Both the position numbers and the translations under genes were made by a program. Positions 43,721 to 51,283 of a stretch of DNA of 51,283 bases are shown here, one piece after another. The stretch is from Herminiimonas sp. GTDB taxonomy: Bacteria; Pseudomonadota; Gammaproteobacteria; Burkholderiales; Burkholderiaceae_D. Positions within the stretch are counted from its first letter, which is position 1; every line of letters starts with the position of its first letter. The stretch lies in assembly GCA_028292665.1 (NCBI GenBank), contig JAQGLW010000091.1:1-51283 (forward strand). Direction: 5' to 3'. The notes under the pieces were generated by a model, which did not search any database, was not told where the DNA came from, and saw nothing but the letters and a program-made list of their open reading frames with translations.

Positions 43721-44060
43721 ATGTGAATGGTATCACGGCAACTATTTTCCAATGCCAAACTGTTGACGCAGATCAAGCAGTCTATCGATGCTGAACTAAT
43801 ATTCGAGCTTCAATCCATATTCTCAAGCGATTGCCTTTGCGCACATCGGGAACATACGGCAAGCGCCGCATTGTTGCTTCCATCGTCGGATCACACCGCA
43901 GAAAAAATGAAGTGACCGGCCATTCATGTGAATTGTCGAAGGATTGAAATAGTCTGAATTTTTCAGACTGAAGCAAAAGACAACAGGCAACAGAAATGAA
44001 CGACATGAACAAAGCGTCATCTAATATAAGGCATCCTGATGCGGCATAACAGGGAGGTAT
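43721..44060. other. Divergent regulatory region between the CruR-like gene and czcE
   Basis: This 340-base region holds the perfect inverted repeat at 43951-43969 and promoter-like AT-rich stretches, such as TATAAG at 44025-44030 with a poor -35, which suggests activator-dependent expression of the CzcE gene. TTGCC (43714-43718) and GGCAA (43737-43741) form a weak inverted repeat over the start of the CruR-like gene. I see no gene of its own. Confidence 0.5.
43951..43969 (+). promoter_or_regulatory. Perfect inverted repeat upstream of czcE
   Basis: AGTCTGAA (43951-43958) and TTCAGACT (43962-43969) are separated by TTT, 92 bases upstream of the CzcE-like start codon. No T-run follows and no gene ends here, so an operator is more likely than a terminator. 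The cognate regulator is unknown. Confidence 0.45.
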
Positions 44061-44447
44061 ATGAAACGTCTCATCGCTCACTTCGCTTTCTTGGCTACCC
44101 TTTCCGGATGCGCCGCAGGTTTCCATCAGCCGGTGCAACGCATCGATTTTTTGGGCGCGCCGGCACCGCCATCGGCCGCCGCGCGCGCGATAGTCATCAA
44201 CCCCGATACCAGGTATGTGAATGCGACGGGCGGCGAGATTATCAGATTCATTGTCGGCGACAAAACGTTCGGCTGGGATTTCAATGTCGCAGAAAATATT
44301 TCTTCATTCGACTTGAACCAGGTCGCACCACCGGGAGTACTTGACCATGTAGTCACCGCATATATTGCGCCGGATCCTCGCTATATAGGCGGAGGTGACA
44401 GGCATGGCGGAGGACATGGCGGGGGGCATGGCGGAGGACGGAAGTGA
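44061..44447 (+). CDS. czcE: CzcE-like metal-binding lipoprotein
   Basis: The 128-aa protein has a lipobox (LSGC, C17) and the CzcE pattern: NPDTRYVNATGGEIIRFIVG, DKTFGWDFNV, SSFDLNQVAPPGVLDH and VTAYIAPDPRYIGG. The tail is Gly/His-rich (GGGHGGGHGGGRK). CzcE of Cupriavidus metallidurans is a periplasmic copper-binding protein of the czc metal-resistance region. Here it is a predicted lipoprotein, and no czcCBA genes are adjacent. CAGGGAGG lies 5-10 bases before the ATG. It faces away from the CruR-like gene across 340 bases. Confidence 0.88.
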   Translation: MKRLIAHFAFLATLSGCAAGFHQPVQRIDFLGAPAPPSAAARAIVINPDTRYVNATGGEIIRFIVGDKTFGWDFNVAENISSFDLNQVAPPGVLDHVVTAYIAPDPRYIGGGDRHGGGHGGGHGGGRK

Positions 44448-44783
44448 AATACCCGGTGCCAATTCCGCGACAATGCGCTGAAAGTCAATCCGCCCGATCA
44501 CTGTACTTGTTGCTTGCGGCCATTGTGTGCCGGCCGAATGATTTCAACGAGCGGTCGCCATGAATCAAGGCAACTATCTGACGCGATCTCCGGCAGGCGA
44601 CGCCGGATTGACGCACTGTCGGCATTGTTGAATCTGCTGATTCGAACAGTTAGCCAGCGCGACTTGACGGCCGCGCGGGATGAAGCCGGTTTGAGATGAC
44701 CGCCAACATGGCGGCTCCGCCGGTACCGCCATAAGAATCATCAAGAATGTTGCCGGCAACGGTACTAAAAGAAAGATAAAAAG
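44448..44783. other. Intergenic region, no gene seen
   Basis: The 336 bases between czcE and the AI-2E family gene contain no reading frame with a ribosome site and a recognisable product. I see no strong hairpin or terminator. Confidence 0.5.
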
Positions 44784-45830
44784 ATGCTGGGTTTCGATGT
44801 TCGTACCGCAAAAATAACCTGGACAGCGTTCTTGGTAGCCTTGTTGTTATTCGTTACCTATTCGATCCGCACCACTCTGCTTGTCGTTGTATTTTCCATT
44901 TTCTTCGCATATCTTTTTTCCCCTCTGGTGCAGCTGGTCGAGCGATATATGCCGCGCCGGGTGCCGCGCGCAGCGATCATTGCGCTCGTTTTCATTTTGG
45001 TGAGCGCGACGGTTTCTCTTGCAGGCGTGCTGTTCGGCACGCGGATTGTGGATGAAGCGACTCGTCTGACCGGACAACTGCCGCAGTTGCTCGATACTGC
45101 CAATATTTCACAGCGCATTCCGCTTCCGTGGTTTCTGGAGCCGCAACGCGCACGCCTTCTCGCCTTCATCAGCGAACAGGTGCAGACCGGCACAGGCCAG
45201 GCTTTGCCGTTCGTACAACGATTGGGTCTCGGCGTCATGCATGCGGCCACCAATCTGATTTACCTCGTCCTTGTTCCGATTCTGAGTTTCCTGTTGATCA
45301 AGGAAGCGCCGGTGCTGAGAACCGAGGTGCTTTCATGGCTTGGGAAAGCCAACAGTACATTGTGGACGACGATAGCGGAGGACCTCAACATTCTGCTCGT
45401 AAGTTTTGTGCGCGCATTGCTTCTGTTATCGATTGCCACCTTTGTGAGTTACGGCCTGATTTTCTCGGCGCTCGATGTTCCGTATGCGCTGCTCCTGGGC
45501 GGCATCGCGGCACTGCTGGAAATCATTCCGTTCGTCGGTCCGCTTGCCGCCGCCGGCATCATCCTGGCCGTCTCGGCTTTCAGCGGTTACGAGCACTTGC
45601 TGTGGCTGATAGCGATCCTGGCTGCATATCGAATTTTCCAGGACTACGTTTTGAGTCCTTATTTGATGAGCGAAGGCTTGCAGGTATCGCCGCTGCTTGT
45701 GATCATAGGCTTGCTGGCCGGCGACGAACTCGGCGGGGTCGCCGGAATATTCCTGTCGGTTCCGCTGCTGGCTGCCCTGAAAATAATTTTTGTCAGGCTG
45801 CGGACCACCGGGAGGATAATCGGGAGCTGA
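44784..45830 (+). CDS. AI-2E family transporter
   Basis: The 348-aa membrane protein has about eight helices and the family motif in EIIPFVGPLAAAGIIL, with SPYLMSEGLQVSPLLVIIGLLAGDELGGVAGIFLSVP near the end (two stretches). The family (PF01594) is named for TqsA, an autoinducer-2 exporter, but many members are Na+/H+ antiporter-like or of unknown substrate. AAGAAAGA precedes the ATG. Its stop overlaps the next gene's ATG by one base. Confidence 0.92.
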   Translation: MLGFDVRTAKITWTAFLVALLLFVTYSIRTTLLVVVFSIFFAYLFSPLVQLVERYMPRRVPRAAIIALVFILVSATVSLAGVLFGTRIVDEATRLTGQLPQLLDTANISQRIPLPWFLEPQRARLLAFISEQVQTGTGQALPFVQRLGLGVMHAATNLIYLVLVPILSFLLIKEAPVLRTEVLSWLGKANSTLWTTIAEDLNILLVSFVRALLLLSIATFVSYGLIFSALDVPYALLLGGIAALLEIIPFVGPLAAAGIILAVSAFSGYEHLLWLIAILAAYRIFQDYVLSPYLMSEGLQVSPLLVIIGLLAGDELGGVAGIFLSVPLLAALKIIFVRLRTTGRIIGS

Positions 45831-46480
45831 TGATGACGAACGCAAGATTGAGGAATCCGGAAATTTTGCGAGCCGTTCTGCATCTGCCGGCAATGTCCTT
45901 CGACATGTCGAAATCCTTTTGCAGATCGTTCTTCATGGCGATCGTGCTGATCTCCGTTCATTCATGGACATTCGCCGATTCGGGGCAAGACACGGGGCTT
46001 GCGGTAACCGTCAGAAAAAATGCCGGGGTGATTTTTGTAGACGTCAGCATGCGCGTGCCGGCAACTCCGCAAGAAGCGTGGGATGTATTGACGGATTACG
46101 ATCACATGGCGCAGTTTTTCCCGAATCTCCAAACAAGCAAGGTGACCGCAAAAGCCGGCAATGTAATTCGTGTGGCGCAGAAGGGGCGTATTTCCTACGG
46201 CCTGCTGGCGTTTCCTTTCGAGTCGGTGCGGGAAATCGAGTTAATGCCCTATAGCGAGCTTCGGTCACATGCAATAAGCGGAAGCCTTAGAAGAGCCGAT
46301 GCGATTACGAGGCTGATTCCGGAAGGCGCCGGCACCCGGATTACTTACCATAGCGAATCGGTGCCCAATGTGTGGGTGCCGCCGGGTATAGGTCCCGGAT
46401 TTATCGAAAAAGAAACGCGTGCGCAATTCGAGAATCTGCGCAACGAGATACTGAAACGAAAAGGGGTGGGCCGCCGTTAA
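45830..46480 (+). CDS. SRPBCC/START-like exported protein
   Basis: The 216-aa protein has a signal-like hydrophobic segment (SFFMAIVLISVHSWTFA, around residues 33-49) and an SRPBCC/polyketide cyclase-like domain starting VDVSMRVPATPQEAWDVLTDYDHMAQFFPNL (two stretches), with ETRAQFENLRNEIL as the long C-terminal helix. Such domains bind hydrophobic ligands. The ATG at 45905 would place the signal peptide at the N-terminus and is a plausible alternative start. The first ATG overlaps the AI-2E gene's stop, so they are coupled. Confidence 0.82.
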   Translation: MMTNARLRNPEILRAVLHLPAMSFDMSKSFCRSFFMAIVLISVHSWTFADSGQDTGLAVTVRKNAGVIFVDVSMRVPATPQEAWDVLTDYDHMAQFFPNLQTSKVTAKAGNVIRVAQKGRISYGLLAFPFESVREIELMPYSELRSHAISGSLRRADAITRLIPEGAGTRITYHSESVPNVWVPPGIGPGFIEKETRAQFENLRNEILKRKGVGRR

Positions 46481-46564
46481 GGAAATTGCGAGGCCGGACT
46501 CGTGCGGAACCGGGCGCCGGATTTCGGACACTCAGCAGATATCCTGTTTTCGAACGGCGCCGCC

Positions 46565-46927
46565 ATGAAAGCCATCGACATTCCACCCGCTGCTCTTGAA
46601 AAGACATCCAGTCCGTCCTGCGCTACTGACGAAAGCCTGCTCAAGCATTATTCCGAATGCATGATCGCAGACGGCCTGCTGTGGCGGAAAAGAGCATTCA
46701 TGCTCAACACCGCGCAGGAATTCATTCACTGGTGGCGGAAACATTATGTCGGCGATGAATGCCGGATTTTCACTATTGTCGATAACCGGCCGGCTGATGA
46801 GTCGGTGTGGTGGGATCTGCGCGAAACCTATCTTCGCAATGCATGTCCTGATCACCAGTTGCGAGTCGTGGAGCGCGCCGGTTTGAATCGCTTCCTGCGC
46901 TTCATTGCCGCGTTTGCCGAATGCTGA
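46565..46927 (+). CDS. Hypothetical protein
   Basis: From ATG 46565 the protein has 120 residues without a signal peptide. It is rich in Trp and Arg (FIHWWRKHYVGDECRIFTI, ESVWWDLRETYL) and contains five cysteines. A GTG at 46502 in the same frame is an alternative start. I do not recognise the family. The globular look of the sequence suggests a real protein. Confidence 0.6.
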   Translation: MKAIDIPPAALEKTSSPSCATDESLLKHYSECMIADGLLWRKRAFMLNTAQEFIHWWRKHYVGDECRIFTIVDNRPADESVWWDLRETYLRNACPDHQLRVVERAGLNRFLRFIAAFAEC

Positions 46928-47088
46928 AGCAAGGAAGCGCATCCATGGAAGCACGGAAGATGCCCACCTCGAATGCGCCTTTTTCCCGCGGACCCCGGCA
47001 TGTCAATCGAATGCATTGAACGGCCATGATCGACCGGAGCGTGCCGTCCCGGATTCGGGCGCCGCCGGCCGGGCGATCATTCCAACAA

Positions 47089-47499
47089 TCAACATTCGCC
47101 TTTCTTCGCTTGGCCCGGCGGGCAGAATCGGCCGCCTCTGTCATCGCCGCGACGATCCGGGCGCTCTTCCTGCCTTTCATGGCGCTGGGCTTGTTGCCAT
47201 CCGCCGTGGTTCAAATGCCATCCTTCTTTGCCGTGTTGCCATTCCGGGCGCTGATAATGCTGTCCGGCGCGGATCCGCTCCCAATGGCCGACCCTCCAAA
47301 CGTGCCGCCTGCCATTCCAATCCCAGTAGCCGGGCGCCCATTCGTAACCCCGGCGCGGTGCGGGGACAACCTCATATCTTGGAGGGGGAGGAGCCTGACC
47401 GATGAAGACACCCACATTGACTTGGGCCATCGCTTGAGCAGGCATCAAGGCGGCAGTGCTGATGGCCATTGCCGCCGCGGCGCAAAGGATTCGTTTCAT
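47089..47499 (-). CDS. Exported WXXGXW-repeat (YXWXXGYW) protein
   Basis: The 136-aa protein has a signal peptide ([22 protein letters not shown]) and tryptophan-rich repeats ([29 protein letters not shown]) of the WXXGXW type, then a basic Gln/His/Arg tail ending in GQAKKGEC. Such proteins are secreted or periplasmic and of unknown function, common in Burkholderiales. GGAG lies about 7 bases before the ATG at 47499; an upstream ATG at 47532 is less likely. A sigma-70-like promoter precedes it. Confidence 0.82.
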   Translation of the reverse strand: MKRILCAAAAMAISTAALMPAQAMAQVNVGVFIGQAPPPPRYEVVPAPRRGYEWAPGYWDWNGRRHVWRVGHWERIRAGQHYQRPEWQHGKEGWHLNHGGWQQAQRHERQEERPDRRGDDRGGRFCPPGQAKKGEC

Positions 47500-47530
47500 T
47501 CCGATCTCCGTATTGGTTTGGATACGTATC

Positions 47531-47558
47531 AATATATAGAATTGCGGACAACAGACAA
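47531..47558 (-). promoter_or_regulatory. Putative sigma-70 promoter of the WXXGXW-repeat gene
   Basis: On the minus strand TTGTCT (47558-47553) and TATATT (47536-47531) are separated by 16 bases, and transcription would start near 47524, 25 bases before the ATG. It was found by eye only. Confidence 0.4.
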
Positions 47559-47751
47559 CAACCGATTCACCTGCTTACAAATATCACAATCCGGAACCAC
47601 TGATATGCACCGCTAGAAACGGACAAGCATGGAAAATTTGATAAAAAAGCAAGCGCTGCGAGACTGTGTAAGCACAAGTAACTTTGGCTGCCCGATCAAA
47701 TGGTTCCTTCTACACTGGAGGAACACGAACTCTTACGTCAAAGGCATGTCA

Positions 47752-48009
47752 ATGAAATATCTTCTTGCGATCGGTGCAGTCGCATCCTTGGCCGGATGCG
47801 TTGCAGTCCCTTATGACCAGTACGGAGCGTATCAGCAGGTTCCTGGCGGGCAATACGTACAGAGCGCTCCCGTCTATGCCACCGGTCCTGTATATGCAGC
47901 GCCTCCAGTCTATGCCGCACCGCCGGTATATGCGGCGCCTCCGGTCATGTTCAACTTCGGCTTCGGCGGCTATTGGGGCGGCGGACGCGGCTGGGGGCAT
48001 CATCGCTAG
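47752..48009 (+). CDS. Pro/Tyr-rich small lipoprotein (copy B)
   Basis: The 85-aa protein has a lipobox (LAGC, C16), then near-perfect heptad-like repeats of PVYAAP (encoded by tandem 18-base repeats around 47877-47946) and an aromatic/Gly end (FNFGFGGYWGGGRGWGHHR). Copy A at 36517 has the same order: lipobox, VPY, PVYAAPPVYA, FGFG-W-GG-HH. AAAGG (47740-47744) is 7 bases before the ATG at 47752; the ATG at 47746 is an alternative start. Such short Tyr/Pro lipoproteins may be envelope spacers. Function unknown. Confidence 0.75.
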   Translation: MKYLLAIGAVASLAGCVAVPYDQYGAYQQVPGGQYVQSAPVYATGPVYAAPPVYAAPPVYAAPPVMFNFGFGGYWGGGRGWGHHR

Positions 48010-48497
48010 CAATTATCAATAGAGCCTGTCTGCGTCTCGAATAAGCCGTCGGAAAACGCGCGGCATTCCGGCGAGCGTCGAACGCCGGCCGGAGACGGCC
48101 CGCTTTGACCGGCCATGCGCCGCGTCATTGCCCGCTCCGGGATCATGCCGACGGCTGAAAAAAGGTGCGCTACGGCGAGAACAGAAAGGCAAACCGGCCA
48201 TGTTTGCCGAAACAATGCGGCAGCACGTCAAGGGAAAACGATCCATATCATGAATCTTACGCAAGGCATTTCAGGTCACGAGCAAGCGGCCGCAGGCGCA
48301 TGCTCTTTTCATGCGCATCGCTGTGATAGACTTCCCGGCTCATTCGGGAACATGGCTGAACGAGGCGGCACGCGTCACGCAAGGCTGATCGAGGAATCAA
48401 TCCCGGGCTGCGTGGTCTTTGCCGGGCAACGATATCCAGGCACGCGTCCAGGCAGCCGGAACCAGCGCCGGCATGAACCGGCATACAAGGACAAGTG
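48010..48497. other. Intergenic region, no gene seen
   Basis: The 488 bases before the RND adaptor hold a long frame that ends at 48498, but its product is an unstructured mix without a family signature, so I do not call it a gene. No terminator or tRNA is visible. Confidence 0.5.
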
Positions 48498-49880
48498 ATG
48501 GATCAGTATGCCAAAGAGCCGCACGGCGATACACTTTCTCGATTTCCCCGAAGGCCGGGCCGCCGTGCGTCGATCATCGGTAGTGTGATCGCTCTGATCG
48601 CGCTGGCCGCACTCGGTTGGCTGGCCTGGCACTTGACGCATCCGGATACTGCTGCGTCAGGCAATGCGCGTCCCGGTGCGGGCGGCAGGGGCGGCGCGCC
48701 TGCGACGACCGTCGGTGTTGCCACGGCCGAACGCGCCGACATCCCGATTGTGCTGGAAGCGCTCGGCACCGTGACGCCGGCCGCTACCGTGACGGTGAAG
48801 CCGCAGGTTTCCGGCGTGTTAAAGGAAGTACTGTTCCGCGAAGGGCAGATGGTGCGCGCCGGCCAGTTGCTGGCGACGATCGATCCGCGTCAGTTCGAAA
48901 TGTCGCTGATGCAGGCTTCCGGCCAGCGTCAGCGCGACGAAGCCCAGCTCGAAAACGCCAAGCTCGCGCTGCAACGCTACCGCACGCTGCTGGAACAGGA
49001 CTCGATTGCCCGGCAGGATGTGGATACGCAAGCTGCGCTGGTCAAGCAGCTCGAAGGCACGGTGATGACCGATCGCGCAGCCGAAGGCACGGCGCGGCTC
49101 AATCTTGGCTACAGCCGCATTGTCGCGCCGATCAGCGGGCGGGTCGGCTTGCGGGTGGTGGACGTCGGTAACGTCGTCGTCGCCAACGACGCGAACGGCA
49201 TTGCGGTGATCACCCAGGTATCGCCGATCGATGTCGAATTCTCGGTGCCGCAGGATCAGGTGCCCGAAGTGCAGGCCAGCGCCGGCTCGGGTGCCGCATT
49301 GCCGGTAACGGTGCTCGACCGCACGCACGTGACCGAGCTCGGAGCGGGGCGCTTTTCGACGCTTGATAATCAGGTCGATACCCAGACCGGCACGGTGCGG
49401 GCGAAGGCGCGCTTCGACAATGCCAAGTTCACGCTGTTCCCGAGCCAGTTCGTCAATGTGCGGCTGCTGCTGCGCACGATCCAGGGTGCGATCGTCGTGC
49501 CGGTGACGGCACTGCGTCACGGCAGCAACGGCGACTTCGTGTATGTGCTGAATACCGCCGAGCGAACCGTCTCGTTGCGGCCGGTGAAGCGCGGTCAGGC
49601 CACAGCGGACAAGTTGGAAATCACCTCGGGATTGCAGGCCGGCGAGAAGGTCATCACCGAAGGTGCGGACCGGCTCAAGGACGGCGCGCAGGTGATGCTG
49701 CCGGGCGACAAACCGGCCGCCGGCGGCGCCGGCAAACGCCAGGGCGGCAGACGCCCGGGCGGCGCGGCATCGGGTGCGCCGGCGGCTGCGGGTTCCGCAT
49801 CCGTCCCGGCATCCGATGCACCGGCTTCCACGCCGCCTGCTCCGCGCCGCCGCCGCGCTGCGGAGGCCCCCGCATCATGA
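48498..49880 (+). CDS. RND efflux periplasmic adaptor (MdtA-like membrane fusion protein)
   Basis: The 460-aa protein has an N-terminal membrane anchor ([21 protein letters not shown]), a barrel-sandwich domain ([22 protein letters not shown] and, after the helical hairpin, [20 protein letters not shown]), a beta-barrel domain and an unusual Ala/Pro/Gly-rich C-terminal tail of about 60 residues. The helical hairpin includes [28 protein letters not shown] (two stretches). It links the inner-membrane pump to an outer-membrane channel. AAGG lies 7 bases before the ATG at 48498. The GTG at 48495 is adjacent and less likely. Confidence 0.95.
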   Translation: MDQYAKEPHGDTLSRFPRRPGRRASIIGSVIALIALAALGWLAWHLTHPDTAASGNARPGAGGRGGAPATTVGVATAERADIPIVLEALGTVTPAATVTVKPQVSGVLKEVLFREGQMVRAGQLLATIDPRQFEMSLMQASGQRQRDEAQLENAKLALQRYRTLLEQDSIARQDVDTQAALVKQLEGTVMTDRAAEGTARLNLGYSRIVAPISGRVGLRVVDVGNVVVANDANGIAVITQVSPIDVEFSVPQDQVPEVQASAGSGAALPVTVLDRTHVTELGAGRFSTLDNQVDTQTGTVRAKARFDNAKFTLFPSQFVNVRLLLRTIQGAIVVPVTALRHGSNGDFVYVLNTAERTVSLRPVKRGQATADKLEITSGLQAGEKVITEGADRLKDGAQVMLPGDKPAAGGAGKRQGGRRPGGAASGAPAAAGSASVPASDAPASTPPAPRRRRAAEAPAS

Positions 49881-49930
49881 CAATATCGGAGCGCCTGCAA
49901 TTACGGCGTTCGGCGGGCAGTGCGTCATGA
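49877..49930 (+). CDS. 17-aa mini-ORF linking adaptor and permease
   Basis: ATG at 49877 overlaps the adaptor stop codon (ATGA), opens 17 sense codons ([17 protein letters not shown]) and ends at TGA 49928-49930, which overlaps the permease ATG at 49927 (ATGA). Both junctions therefore allow termination-reinitiation. I recognise no family; the peptide may have no role beyond keeping ribosomes moving between the two genes. Confidence 0.4.
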   Translation: MTISERLQLRRSAGSAS

Positions 49931-51283
49931 GTCCGTCTCGTCCCTTCATATTGCGGCCGGTGGCCACCTCGTTGCTGATGCTGGCGATCGTGCTGGCCGG
50001 CATCCTGGGTTTCAAATTCCTGCCGCTGTCGGCGCTGCCGCAGGTCGACTTCCCGACGATCCAGGTGCAGACGCTGTATCCGGGCGCCAGCCCGGAGGTG
50101 ATGAGCCAGACGGTGACGGCGCCGCTGGAGCGCCAGTTCGGCCAGATGGCCGGCCTGCAGCGGATGAGTTCGACCAGCGCTGCCGGCGTATCGATCGTCA
50201 CGCTGCAGTTTACCCTCGGCCAGGCGCTCGATGTCGCCGAACAGGAAGTGCAGGCCGCGATCAATGCGGGCGGTTCGCTGTTGCCGGCCGACCTGCCGGC
50301 CCCGCCGGTGTACGCGAAGGTCAATCCGGCCGACGCCCCGGTGCTGACGCTGGCCATCACCTCCGATACGGTGCCGCTGACCGAAGTGCAGAACATCGTC
50401 AACACGCGGCTTGCGTTGAAGATCAGCCAGGTGTCGGGCGTGGGTCTGGTGACACTCGCCGGCGGCCAGCGGCCGGCGGTGCGCATCCAGGCCGATACAA
50501 TGGCGCTGGCCTCGTATGGTCTCGGACTCGATACCTTGCGCACGGCGATCACGGCAGCCAACGCGAACAGCGCCAAGGGCAGCTTCGACGGCCCGACCCG
50601 CGCTTATACGATCAATTCCAACGATCAATTGCTGGCGGCGGTCGATTACAAGAACCTGATCGTCGCCTATCGCAATGGCGCGCCGGTCCGCCTGTCTAAT
50701 GTCGCGCAGGTGATCGACAGCGCCGAGAACGTCAAGCTGGGCGCCTGGTCGGGATTGAAGCCGGCCATCATCCTGAACGTGCAGCGGCAACCGGGCGCGA
50801 ACGTGATCGCGACCGTCGATGCGATCAAGGCGCGCCTGCCCGAATTGCAGGCCGGACTGCCGGCAACGTTGCGGGTCGATGTGCTGAGCGACCGCACCAC
50901 CGGCATTCGCGCATCGGTCCGGCATGTGGAAACCGAGCTGCTGCTGGCAGTCGGGCTCGTGGTGCTGGTGATCTTCGCATTCCTGCGCAGTCTGCGCGCG
51001 ACCTTGATTGCCAGCCTCGCAGTGCCGATCTCGCTGATCGGCACCTGCGGCGCGATGTACCTGCTCGGCTACAGCCTGAACAACTTGTCGCTGATGGCGC
51101 TGACGATCGCCACCGGCTTCGTGGTCGACGACGCCATCGTGATGATCGAGAACATTGCGCGCTACATCGAGCAGGGCGAAACGCCGATGGCGGCCGCGGT
51201 CAAGGGCGCCGCCCAGATCGGCTTCACCATCATTTCGCTGACCGTCTCGCTGATCGCGGTGCTGATCCCGCTGCTGTTCATGG
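49927..51283 (+). CDS. RND efflux transporter permease subunit, N-terminal part (cut by window end)
   Basis: From ATG 49927 the open frame runs 452 codons to the window end out of an expected 1,020-1,060. It starts [20 protein letters not shown] (first helix) and has the periplasmic porter domain with [15 protein letters not shown] and [18 protein letters not shown]. The conserved aspartate pair of helix 4 is D401-D402 in [13 protein letters not shown], the proton relay. The sequence looks like the MdtB/MdtC branch of multidrug pumps, which often come as two permease genes. There is no strong ribosome site, consistent with coupling through the mini-ORF. Confidence 0.95.
   Translation, partial: MSPSRPFILRPVATSLLMLAIVLAGILGFKFLPLSALPQVDFPTIQVQTLYPGASPEVMSQTVTAPLERQFGQMAGLQRMSSTSAAGVSIVTLQFTLGQALDVAEQEVQAAINAGGSLLPADLPAPPVYAKVNPADAPVLTLAITSDTVPLTEVQNIVNTRLALKISQVSGVGLVTLAGGQRPAVRIQADTMALASYGLGLDTLRTAITAANANSAKGSFDGPTRAYTINSNDQLLAAVDYKNLIVAYRNGAPVRLSNVAQVIDSAENVKLGAWSGLKPAIILNVQRQPGANVIATVDAIKARLPELQAGLPATLRVDVLSDRTTGIRASVRHVETELLLAVGLVVLVIFAFLRSLRATLIASLAVPISLIGTCGAMYLLGYSLNNLSLMALTIATGFVVDDAIVMIENIARYIEQGETPMAAAVKGAAQIGFTIISLTVSLIAVLIPLLFM

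Noticed and set aside
48115-48498. A 127-codon frame ending on the RND adaptor start
   Set aside because: The product is low in hydrophobic core residues, has no ribosome site and no recognisable motif; the one-base overlap with the adaptor ATG is probably chance.

Overview
This window looks like chromosomal DNA of a betaproteobacterium in Burkholderiales, most likely Oxalobacteraceae (Herminiimonas/Herbaspirillum-like). The reasons are: an aa3 cytochrome oxidase cluster in the order DUF2244, coxB, coxA, 35-aa assembly peptide, ctaG, DUF2970, coxC; the order ftsY-ftsE-ftsX-rpoH; the run M16 pair, rsmD, coaD, 4Fe-4S ferredoxin; and a PhaM-type polyhydroxyalkanoate granule protein plus a DUF4148 protein. 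The family placement is an inference from gene content. I see no rRNA, tRNA, CRISPR array, prophage or insertion sequence.

Layout. 1-12 kb holds mixed housekeeping and metabolic genes: the 3' end of a molybdopterin hydroxylase, DUF4148, queC with two tandem DUF3108 genes, an orphan substrate-binding protein, phaM, a DUF6869 protein, a 2Fe-2S ferredoxin, an MFS transporter, a di-iron ferritin-like protein, rfaE2, a class 3 (Rhizobium-type) asparaginase, and a convergent DUF411/PCu(A)C pair. 12-14.6 kb holds trmL, a comF-like gene and a methyltransferase. 14.7-24.3 kb is the complete cytochrome c oxidase and heme A locus, with a good sigma-70 promoter at 14732-14761 and terminators after coxC and after the last SCO gene. 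24.4-28.3 kb is ftsY-ftsE-ftsX-rpoH on the minus strand; a perfect CIRCE operator (25376-25402) lies just upstream of rpoH. 28.4-34.5 kb holds an active/inactive M16 peptidase pair, rsmD, coaD, a ferredoxin, a MOSC protein and a 3-methyladenine glycosylase.

35-48.5 kb is more accessory: a two-gene chromate transporter, two related proline/tyrosine-rich small lipoproteins, several small orphans (DUF2076, DUF2591-like, WXXGXW), and a metal-related block. The most interesting part is the minus-strand block 43720-38928: a DUF2946 protein carrying CPSC and a near-terminal RAPP motif, then a TonB-dependent receptor, a secreted Asp-box propeller protein with a Cys/His cluster, and a thioredoxin-like protein. 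The first gene has the hallmarks of CruR, the copper-sensing upstream ORF described in Bordetella pertussis, so I read the block as a copper-repressed metal-acquisition operon with a new set of cargo genes. A CzcE-like lipoprotein gene lies divergently next to it behind a perfect inverted repeat. The window ends in an RND efflux adaptor and permease (cut by the window edge), joined by a 17-codon mini-ORF.

Copper recurs: Cu-A and Cu-B insertion proteins (SCO, ctaG), PCu(A)C, DUF411, a CruR-like uORF and CzcE are all within 33 kb. All functional calls come from reading the sequence, without database searches.
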